This document shows, piece by piece, positions 57,991-64,000 of a stretch of 64,000 bases of DNA. Below the pieces are notes generated by a model. That model saw only the letters and a list, made by a program, of their open reading frames with translations, searched no databases and had not been told where the DNA came from. Both the position numbers and the translations under genes were made by a program. Position 1 is the first letter of the stretch. Each line of letters opens with the position of its first letter. The stretch is from Paraburkholderia sp. BCC1886 (GTDB taxonomy: Bacteria; Pseudomonadota; Gammaproteobacteria; Burkholderiales; Burkholderiaceae). The DNA is taken from NCBI RefSeq assembly GCF_900996245.1, contig NZ_CAAJGK010000096.1, positions 348,244-412,243 of the forward strand, in the 5' to 3' direction.

Positions 57991-59082
57991 ATGACAAAAA
58001 CGGGTTCCCTTCAAGCTACTGCCGGTCTGGCGCGCAAACTGTTGCCGGCTCTGGTCGCGGCGGCGGCGTTCGGCGGCATCGCGATGCAGGCTCACGCGGC
58101 CGATGCGGTGGTGCTGTACACCGCCGACGGCCTCGAAAACTTTTACTCGGGCGTGTTGCCGGCCTTCGAAAAGAAAGAAGGCGTGAAGGTCAATATCGTC
58201 ACGGCGGGTAGCGGTGAAGTCGTGAATCGCGCGACCATCGAAAAAGATCAACCGAAAGCCGACGTGCTCGTCACGCTGCCGCCGTTCATCCAGCAAGCCG
58301 ACCAGTCGGGTCTGCTGCAGGCGTACCAGAGCGCCAACTACAAGAACGTGCCGGCCATCGCCAAGGCGCCGAACGGCACGTGGGCGACTTTCGTGAACAA
58401 TTACTTCTCGTTCGCGATCAACCCGGACGTGACGAAAAACCAGCCGAAGACGTTTGCCGACTTGCTGCATCCGGATTTCAGCGGCAAGGTCGCGTATTCG
58501 AACCCGGCGACCGCCGGCGACGGCATGGCCGTGATCATCCTGACCTCGTCGCTGATGGGCGAAGACAAGGCCTTCGATTATCTGAAGAAGCTCGAGCAGA
58601 GCGCCAAGTTCCACACCAAGGGCACCGGCTACCTCGACGTGCTGCTCTCGCGTAACGAAATTGCGGTGGCCAACGGCGACCTGCAGATGGATCTGGACGA
58701 TGCCGCGAACGGCGGCCTGTCGCTCAAGCCGGTGTTCCTGTCGGCCACGGCCGGCGGCCAGCCGACCACGTTCCAGTTGCCGTACGCAATCGGCCTGATC
58801 AGGAGCGGCCCGAACCAGGCCGAAGGCAAGAAGCTGATCGACTACCTGATGTCGAAGGAAGTGCAGGCCAAGGTGCCGGACATTTTCGGCATTCCGGGTC
58901 GCACGGACGTGCCGCTCACGGGCAAGAACGGCGAGATCGTGAAAAGCTCGATTGCCGGCGTGAAGCTGATTCCGGTGGACTGGACCCAGGTCATGGCGAA
59001 GAAGGCCGACTGGACCGCCCGCTGGAAGAGCGAAGTGATCGGTTCGTCGGACAAGCCGCTGGAAGTGGTCAAGCCCAAGTAA
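57991..59082 (+). CDS. phnS: 2-aminoethylphosphonate ABC transporter substrate-binding protein
   Basis: 363 residues; CGGAGAAG precedes the ATG. Signal peptide ending near MQAHAAD, then a Fbp/thiamine-type binding fold (VVLYTADGLENFYSGVLPAF, VTAGSGEVVNRATIEKDQP). The combination with an ATPase, two permeases, an FCD-type PhnR and an HD oxygenase identifies the PhnSTUV system for 2-aminoethylphosphonate uptake. It is the first gene of the operon and is separated from phnT by 132 bases with a strong hairpin. Confidence 0.9.
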   Translation: MTKTGSLQATAGLARKLLPALVAAAAFGGIAMQAHAADAVVLYTADGLENFYSGVLPAFEKKEGVKVNIVTAGSGEVVNRATIEKDQPKADVLVTLPPFIQQADQSGLLQAYQSANYKNVPAIAKAPNGTWATFVNNYFSFAINPDVTKNQPKTFADLLHPDFSGKVAYSNPATAGDGMAVIILTSSLMGEDKAFDYLKKLEQSAKFHTKGTGYLDVLLSRNEIAVANGDLQMDLDDAANGGLSLKPVFLSATAGGQPTTFQLPYAIGLIRSGPNQAEGKKLIDYLMSKEVQAKVPDIFGIPGRTDVPLTGKNGEIVKSSIAGVKLIPVDWTQVMAKKADWTARWKSEVIGSSDKPLEVVKPK

Positions 59083-59150
59083 GGCTCGGGCTTTAGCCGG
59101 TTCCAGCCGGTTTCAGCAGTTTTTTCCCGTTTGGTTTCAGTCGATTCAAC

Positions 59151-59181
59151 CGGCGCCCGCCGCGTCGCGCGGCGGGCGCCG
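59151..59181. terminator. 14-bp perfect hairpin between phnS and phnT
   Basis: CGGCGCCCGCCGCG and CGCGGCGGGCGCCG enclose a 3-base loop. No T-run follows. Such structures after a binding-protein gene usually stabilise the upstream message and lower downstream expression, as in other ABC operons. A partial-terminator role fits the expected excess of binding protein. Confidence 0.65.
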
Positions 59182-59214
59182 CATTTGCATCGAACTCGTT
59201 GGAGGATCGACCCG

Positions 59215-60330
59215 GTGAATACGGCCAGTGTTGCTCACCGAGGCGCGCCAGGCGCCTCAACGAATGCGCTCGACGGCGCGCGTTCGACTGCTGCGGGCGA
59301 CGTGTCGTCGGGCGGCGTGCAGATCGACCATCTGACGGTCCGCTTCGGCACGCGTACCGTGCTCGACGATCTGTCGCTCACGATCCGGCGCGGCGAATTG
59401 CTGACCGTGCTGGGCCGCAGCGGTTGCGGCAAGACCACGCTGCTGCGCTTCATTGCGGGGTTTATCGAGGCGGATGGTTTGTCCGGCACGCTGACGGTGG
59501 CCGGCCACGATCTCACTCACGTGTCGCCGCATCAGCGCAATCTCGGTTTGCTGTTCCAGAGCTATGCGCTGTTCCCGCATCTTTCCGTTTTCGAAAACGT
59601 GGCCTTCGGGCTGCGCGCGCGTCGCACGCCGAATAAAGACGTGGCGCGGCGCGTTGCCGATGCGCTCAAACTCGTGCAACTCGGCGATGCCGGTCATGTG
59701 ATGCCGGCGCAACTGTCGGGCGGTATGCAGCAGCGCGTGGCGTTGGCGCGCGCGCTCGTGATCGAGCCCGACGTGCTGTTGCTCGACGAACCGCTTTCGG
59801 CGCTCGACGCCAATCTGCGCGCGTCGGTGCGCTCCGAACTCAAGTCGCTGCACGAGCGTTTGCCGAATCTGACGATCGTCTGCGTGACGCACGATCAGGA
59901 CGATGCGCTGGTGCTCTCCGATCGCACGCTGCTGATGCGCGAAGGCCGCATTGCGCAACTCGGCACGCCGCAGCAGTTGTACGACACACCCGCCGACGGT
60001 TTCGTCGCGCGGTATCTGGGCGCGGCGAACCTGCTGCCGCCGCAAGTGGCTTTCGGCATGGACGACGTGCGCTATAACGAGCGCGAGCGCGTCGCGTGCC
60101 TGCGGCCGGAGGCGTTGCGGATCGTGCCGCTCGGCGAAGGCCATCTGCATGGCACGATTGCATCGGTCGAGTGGTACGGCGCGGTGCTGTCGGTCTCGAT
60201 CGCGCTCGACGCGATGCCGGGCGAGCCGGTTCTCGTCACCCAGCAGCGCGGCCACGGCATGATGCCGGAGAAGGGCGCGCGTGTTTCCCTGCGCTACGAG
60301 GCTGACGATGTCGTCCTTATTCAGCCCTGA
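59215..60330 (+). CDS. phnT: 2-aminoethylphosphonate ABC transporter ATPase
   Basis: 371 residues with a GTG start at 59215, supported by GGAGG nine bases upstream. About 35 variable residues precede the ATPase core: Walker A LGRSGCGKTTLL, Q-loop LLFQSYALFPHL, signature LSGGMQQRVALARAL, Walker B VLLLDEPLSALD and the switch VTHDQDDAL. A C-terminal TOBE-like domain follows (RPEALRIVPLGEGHLHG). It energises uptake with PhnU and PhnV. Its last 23 bases overlap phnU. Confidence 0.9.
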   Translation: MNTASVAHRGAPGASTNALDGARSTAAGDVSSGGVQIDHLTVRFGTRTVLDDLSLTIRRGELLTVLGRSGCGKTTLLRFIAGFIEADGLSGTLTVAGHDLTHVSPHQRNLGLLFQSYALFPHLSVFENVAFGLRARRTPNKDVARRVADALKLVQLGDAGHVMPAQLSGGMQQRVALARALVIEPDVLLLDEPLSALDANLRASVRSELKSLHERLPNLTIVCVTHDQDDALVLSDRTLLMREGRIAQLGTPQQLYDTPADGFVARYLGAANLLPPQVAFGMDDVRYNERERVACLRPEALRIVPLGEGHLHGTIASVEWYGAVLSVSIALDAMPGEPVLVTQQRGHGMMPEKGARVSLRYEADDVVLIQP

Positions 60331-61285
60331 TACGTCCGGCTCGGGTTCGCCCGACACGCCGGGTGCGCGCGGCGCGGCCGAACTCGCCGCCGCCGACGCC
60401 CGCCGTCACGCCAGCACGATGTCGCACGTGGCCGCGAGCCGGCGTCGCGAGCGCATCGCGCAATGGCATCTGCTGTTTCTCGCGGTGGTCGTGCTCGGAC
60501 CGCTGGTGATCTATCCGCTGGTGCGGCTAGTGTTGTTGAGTCTGACCGGTCCGCATGGGCTCAGCCTGCATGCCTATTCCGCGTTCTTCGGTAATCCGGA
60601 GACGAGCGGGGTGATCGGCACGACGCTGTGGATTCTGTTCGCGAGCGCCGGACTCGCGTCGCTGCTCGGCATCGGGCTCGCGGCGTTGCTGTTTTTCAAG
60701 CCGTTTCCCGGGGCGCGGATGGTGACGCGGTTCCTCGAACTGTTCGTCGCGTTTCCGTCGTTTCTGGTCGCGTTCACGCTGATCTTTCTGTATGGCTCGC
60801 AAGGCTCGGTGAGTATCGGCTTGCAGCGGCTGTTCCATCTGCAAACGCCGCCGCTCGATTTCCTGTTCGGCGTGGGCGGCGTGATTCTCGCGGAAGTGGT
60901 GTTCTACGCGCCGTTCGTGGTGCGGCCTACGCTGGCCTCGTTCGCCACGCTCGACTCGCGTTTGATCGAAGCGGCGCGGAGTCTCGGCGCGAACGGCTGG
61001 ATGGTGGCGTTCAAGGTGATTCTGCCGCTCGCGTGGCCGGGGATCGCGGCGGGTACCATCTTGTGTTTTCTGCTGACGCTCAACGAATTCGGGATTCTGC
61101 TCGTGCTCGGCAGCGCGCATCTGATCACGCTGCCGGTGGCGATCTACAGTTCCGCGACCGTCGACCTCGACCTGCCGACGGCCGCCGCGGGCGCGGTGGT
61201 GATGCTGATCATGTCCTTGTCGCTGTATGCGCTGTACCGGCAGGTGAATCGTCGCAAGGAGAAAGGAGCGGGCCATGGCCGTTGA
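60308..61285 (+). CDS. phnU: 2-aminoethylphosphonate ABC transporter permease PhnU
   Basis: 325 residues from the ATG at 60308. A long polar N-terminus (about 55 residues) is followed by six transmembrane segments and the permease EAA loop (LDSRLIEAARSLGANGWMVAF then KVILPLAWPGIAAG). It forms the membrane channel with PhnV. It overlaps phnT by 23 bases and phnV by 11 bases. A downstream ATG (MSHVAASRR) would give a shorter N-terminus and cannot be excluded. Confidence 0.88.
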   Translation: MSSLFSPDTSGSGSPDTPGARGAAELAAADARRHASTMSHVAASRRRERIAQWHLLFLAVVVLGPLVIYPLVRLVLLSLTGPHGLSLHAYSAFFGNPETSGVIGTTLWILFASAGLASLLGIGLAALLFFKPFPGARMVTRFLELFVAFPSFLVAFTLIFLYGSQGSVSIGLQRLFHLQTPPLDFLFGVGGVILAEVVFYAPFVVRPTLASFATLDSRLIEAARSLGANGWMVAFKVILPLAWPGIAAGTILCFLLTLNEFGILLVLGSAHLITLPVAIYSSATVDLDLPTAAAGAVVMLIMSLSLYALYRQVNRRKEKGAGHGR

Positions 61286-62138
61286 ACTCGATCCGACCGT
61301 GTTGCCGGTCATGCACAAGAAAGCGCGACCGGTCCGGCGCAGTCTGCCGGTGCGGATGCTGGGCGGTCTGCTGCTCGGTCTCGCCGCGTTGCTGTGTTTC
61401 TGGCTGTTCGTGTTGCCGGTGCTGGTGGTGGCGCTGTCGAGCGTCGCCGGCCATTGGTCCGGCACGATCTTTCCCGATAATTTCAGCACGCGCTGGTTCG
61501 AACGGCTCGGCTCGAGCGATTTCGACGCGATCACGACGAGTCTCGAAATCGGCATCGGCGTGGCCGTGCTCGGGACGGCGCTCGGTTTATGGCTGGCGCT
61601 GGCGCTCGAAGGGCGCGACCGGCGTGGGCTCGGGGCGTTTGTCGATACCGTCGCGATGATGCCCAACGGCGTGCCGAGCGTGGTGCTCGGGCTGGCCGTG
61701 CTGATTGCGTATCACAAGCGGCCGTTCGATCTGTCGAGCTCGGCCGCGATCGTGGTGTTCGTGCAGCTCGCGCTGGTGCTGCCGTTCTGCTATCGCTGCG
61801 CGGCCGCCGCGCTGCGGCCGGAGTTGACAATTTTGCGGGAAGCCGCGGCGAGCCTGGGTGCGCCGCCGTCGATGGTGTTGCGGCGGGTCGTGTTGCCGCA
61901 ACTGGTGCCGGCGATTCGCGCGAGTCTCGCGCTCGGTTTCGCTCTGTCGCTCGGCGAGCTGGGCGCGACGCTGACGGTTTATCCGCCGGGCTTCGCGACG
62001 GTGCCGATCGTCGTGGTCGGGCAGGTGGAGCGCGGGTATTACCTGCCGGCGTCCGCGTTGTCGCTGATTTTGCTGCTGGTTTCGCTCGCCGCGCTGCTGG
62101 TGATCGCGGCGCGGGCGCCGAAGCGGCGCGTCGATTGA
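61275..62138 (+). CDS. phnV: 2-aminoethylphosphonate ABC transporter permease PhnV
   Basis: 287 residues; AAAGGAG precedes the ATG within the end of phnU. Six transmembrane segments and an EAA loop (LTILREAAASLGAPPSMVLR then VVLPQLVPAIRAS) mark the second permease subunit. Start-stop overlap with phnU indicates coupled translation. The regulator gene follows after about 64 bases. Confidence 0.9.
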   Translation: MAVELDPTVLPVMHKKARPVRRSLPVRMLGGLLLGLAALLCFWLFVLPVLVVALSSVAGHWSGTIFPDNFSTRWFERLGSSDFDAITTSLEIGIGVAVLGTALGLWLALALEGRDRRGLGAFVDTVAMMPNGVPSVVLGLAVLIAYHKRPFDLSSSAAIVVFVQLALVLPFCYRCAAAALRPELTILREAAASLGAPPSMVLRRVVLPQLVPAIRASLALGFALSLGELGATLTVYPPGFATVPIVVVGQVERGYYLPASALSLILLLVSLAALLVIAARAPKRRVD

Positions 62139-62202
62139 GGCTCGGGCTGCGCGCTTTGCGGCGGCCCGACGTGCGTATGCCGATGTGGCGTTTTTTGTCA
62201 AA

Positions 62203-62937
62203 ATGACCGAATATATGCGGCCTGTTGCTGTTGAATCTGTCGGCGGCGCGGTGGGGAAGGGTCGTCGCGGTTCGTTGACCACCGTGGTGCGGGAGGCGAT
62301 CGAGCGACATATCGTCGAGGGAGCGCTCCGGCCGGGCGACAAACTCAACGAAGCCGATTGGGCCGCGCGCCTGCAGGTATCGCGTGCGCCGGTCCGCGAA
62401 GCATTCCGCGCGCTCGAACAGGCGGGCCTGGTGCGCACGGTGAAGAACCGCGGCGTGTTCGTGCGCGAGGTGTCGGAAGTCGAGGCCGACGAACTCGATG
62501 CGGTGCGCGCGATGCTCGAAGAAGCCGCTTGCCGGTTGCTGGCGACGAGTATCGATGCGACGCGGTTGGCCGTGCTGCGCGATGGACTCGATGAATTGCG
62601 CCTGGCGCTCGAATCGCGCGATCACGACGCGTTTGGACGCGCGGACCTGGCGTTCCACGATGCGCTCGTCGCTGTGGCGGGCAATCTGAAATTGCACGAG
62701 ACGTATCGGCGGGTGATGAGCGAAACAAGTTTGGTCCGGCGTCACGCCGTGCCGGGGGTGCCGGTCGGGTGGCTGGAAGGTTCGCTCGGCGGATATCGCG
62801 CGTTGTTGACGGCGCTGGCTTCGCGTGATGGCGAGCGCGCTGCGGGGCTGGTCCGGTGTCGGTTGAATGTCGGTGAAGAGTGTGGTGCTGGTGCAATCGC
62901 ATTGGGCGGCGAATCCGCGGGCGGATTGGCTCAGTGA
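62203..62937 (+). CDS. phnR: GntR-family (FCD) phosphonate-utilisation regulator, Burkholderia PhnR type
   Basis: 244 residues from the ATG at 62203; a GTG at 62185 and an ATG at 62215 are alternatives and no ribosome site decides. The winged helix includes LTTVVREAIERHIVEGALRP and LQVSRAPVREAFRALEQAGLV, and the all-helical FCD domain follows (AVRAMLEEAACRLLA, ADLAFHDALVAVAGN). FCD-type regulators within Burkholderia phosphonate operons are known as a distinct PhnR family, different from the UTRA-type PhnR of enterobacteria. It is likely a repressor responding to the phosphonate or its product. Confidence 0.85.
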   Translation: MTEYMRPVAVESVGGAVGKGRRGSLTTVVREAIERHIVEGALRPGDKLNEADWAARLQVSRAPVREAFRALEQAGLVRTVKNRGVFVREVSEVEADELDAVRAMLEEAACRLLATSIDATRLAVLRDGLDELRLALESRDHDAFGRADLAFHDALVAVAGNLKLHETYRRVMSETSLVRRHAVPGVPVGWLEGSLGGYRALLTALASRDGERAAGLVRCRLNVGEECGAGAIALGGESAGGLAQ

Positions 62938-62979
62938 ATGCGGTGAGTTGCAGCAGGGTTTTATTTGGGGAGTGTGAGC

Positions 62980-63540
62980 GTGGCATTGAGTCTGAACGAC
63001 ATCCGGTCGCTATTCGAGCAGTATGGCAATCTCGCCTACAGCGGCGAGCCTGTGACGCAACTCGAACATGCGTTGCAGAGCGGCGCGCTCGCGGAAGCGG
63101 CCGGCGCCAGCGATGAACTCGTCGCCGCGGCGTTTTTGCACGACCTTGGGCATCTGTTGAATCTGCAAGGCGAAACGCCGACCGAGCGGGGCATCGACGA
63201 TCTGCATCAATACTTTGCACTGCCTTTTTTGCGGCCGGTACTGACGGATGCAGTACTCGAGCCGATCCGCTTGCACGTGGATGCGAAGCGCTGTCTGTGC
63301 GCGATCGACGCAGAGTATTTCGGGCAACTATCTGCGGATTCCGTTCGGAGTCTCGAGTTGCAGGGCGGTGTTTTCAGTCAGGACGAAGCCGAGGCGTTTC
63401 TGCGCAAGCCCTATGCGGAAGATGCGCTGCGTCTGCGTAGATGGGACGATCTGGCGAAAGAAGAGAACCGCGTGACGCCGGATCTCGATCACTATATGCA
63501 AATAGTCGAGCGGGCGATGAGTCGACGTGCGATGAATTGA
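62980..63540 (+). CDS. HD-domain phosphonate oxygenase (PhnZ-like)
   Basis: 186 residues with a GTG start at 62980 and GGGGAG seven bases upstream. The HD metal-binding residues are visible: His30 in LEHALQSG, His54-Asp55 and His58 in FLHDLGHLL, and His in EPIRLHVDAKR. Tyr20 and Glu23 (AYSGEP) match the Tyr-x-x-Glu lid that distinguishes PhnZ, a mixed-valence di-iron oxygenase that cleaves the C-P bond of a 1-hydroxyphosphonate, from ordinary HD phosphohydrolases. The usual hydroxylase partner (PhnY) is not in the window. The gene ends the phn operon. Confidence 0.82.
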   Translation: MALSLNDIRSLFEQYGNLAYSGEPVTQLEHALQSGALAEAAGASDELVAAAFLHDLGHLLNLQGETPTERGIDDLHQYFALPFLRPVLTDAVLEPIRLHVDAKRCLCAIDAEYFGQLSADSVRSLELQGGVFSQDEAEAFLRKPYAEDALRLRRWDDLAKEENRVTPDLDHYMQIVERAMSRRAMN

Positions 63541-63625
63541 GTGGGCAGTGCGGATTGTCTTTGAGTTGTTGTCTTATCCCTCTTTGCGCTGGTTCCAGCG
63601 CATTTCGCTTCTATCAAAATAACCC

Positions 63626-63654
63626 TTGCAAGGCCTGCGTCGCCTCGCTAGAAT
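63626..63654 (+). promoter_or_regulatory. rRNA operon promoter P1
   Basis: TTGCAA and TAGAAT with a 17-base spacer, preceded by an A/T-rich stretch (TCTATCAAAATAACCC) that could act as an UP element. It is the upstream of two promoters. Confidence 0.7.
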
Positions 63655-63758
63655 CTCGCTCTTTCGTGCTTCGGACACCGGGGCACGGGAAGGCGGGGAG
63701 CCAGCAATGGCGGGGGTTTGCGGCACGCTGGACAGGTTGGGAAAGTTAGAAAAACCTG

Positions 63759-63787
63759 TTGACGGCGTAGCGGAAGTTCTCCATAAT
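63759..63787 (+). promoter_or_regulatory. rRNA operon promoter P2
   Basis: TTGACG and CATAAT with a 17-base spacer, preceded by GTTAGAAAAACC as a possible UP element. It is closer to consensus than P1 and lies about 90 bases before boxA. Confidence 0.8.
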
Positions 63788-63875
63788 CTCGTTTCTCTGC
63801 TGCAGATGCAGCGACGCAGAACGGAGCGGTAGCGGTGAAGTTGGCCGGTGCGGTTCTGGTAGTGAGTGCGTAATC

Positions 63876-63893
63876 GATCTTTAAAAATTAACA
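63876..63893 (+). promoter_or_regulatory. boxA antitermination element
   Basis: GATCTTTAAAAATTAACA resembles the rrn leader boxA (TGCTCTTTAACA type) that loads Nus factors for antitermination. The position between P2 and the processing stem is as expected. Confidence 0.75.
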
Positions 63894-64000
63894 GCCGATA
63901 AGTGTGGGCGCTTGATGCGCGATGCGCCGGCGGGCTCTTCGGGGTTTGCCGGGTAAAGCGAAAGTATCAAGTCTCACACAGTAATGAAAGGAAGGTTTGA

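Larger units (their letters stand above)
63541..64000 (+). promoter_or_regulatory. Upstream region and leader of an rRNA operon
   Basis: 460 bp with no protein gene. It holds two tandem sigma-70 promoters, a boxA-like antitermination site at 63876-63893 and the 5' arm of the 16S processing stem (63902-63916, pairing with 63965-63979). The sequence ends in AAAGGAAGGTTTGA, which in related betaproteobacteria stands immediately before the mature 16S rRNA, so that gene begins just past the window edge. Confidence 0.85.

Noticed and set aside
1..64000. Mobile elements, prophage, integrative element borders or tRNA genes
   Set aside because: No transposase, integrase, phage structural gene, flanking direct repeat or cloverleaf sequence was recognised anywhere in the window.

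Overview
The window is GC-rich DNA with dense, tightly overlapping operons. Its gene set is typical of a Burkholderia/Paraburkholderia chromosome: a type I bcs operon with bcsD and bcsP, the hpa homoprotocatechuate operon, a phnSTUV operon followed by a Burkholderia-type PhnR and an HD oxygenase, and a betaproteobacterial rRNA leader. I place it as Paraburkholderia-like from gene content and style only. I see no insertion sequence, prophage, CRISPR array or tRNA gene.

Layout. 1-10262 (minus) is the cellulose operon bcsD-(gap)-bcsP-bcsQ-bcsA-bcsB-bcsZ-bcsC, with bcsC cut by the window edge. Divergent from it at 10738-14249 are two cyclic-di-GMP enzymes, a membrane GGDEF protein and a GGDEF-EAL protein; they sit beside a cellulose synthase whose PilZ domain senses that messenger. 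14283-20418 (minus) is the complete lower pathway for homoprotocatechuate (hpaG1 G2 E D F H I), with divergent hpaR and a perfect 14-bp palindrome in the shared promoter. 21066-24898 holds a D-threonine-aldolase-like enzyme, a sulfotransferase-like protein and a repetitive lipoprotein. 25317-30376 holds mmsA, a MarR-MFS efflux pair and an ArsR-nemA pair.

30601-37981 is the most interesting catabolic block. It comprises an MFS carrier, an IclR regulator, a CaiB-type CoA-transferase, a TauD-type dioxygenase, an aconitase-family large/small subunit pair and an isocitrate-lyase-family enzyme. Two nearly identical 19-bp operators, one before the carrier and one between iclR and the CoA-transferase gene, tie the block into one regulon. 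The chemistry points to a branched C5-C6 dicarboxylate, but the substrate is not known to me.

38094-42921 holds an EF-hand exported protein with a two-component system, then three exported low-complexity proteins and an orphan response regulator. 43187-48907 is mixed housekeeping and accessory genes, including an OsmC-family gene broken by an in-frame amber codon, a DedA-PAP2-LssY fusion with an eroded phosphatase site, and a 57-aa DUF1289 protein. 49166-53947 holds an S53/S10 peptidase pair without signal peptides, an exported HNH-like protein and two small genes. 54013-56595 holds an EamA exporter and a degenerate UbiB-like protein. 56802-63540 is a DeoR regulator and the 2-aminoethylphosphonate operon. 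The window ends in the leader of an rRNA operon with two tandem promoters, just before the 16S gene.
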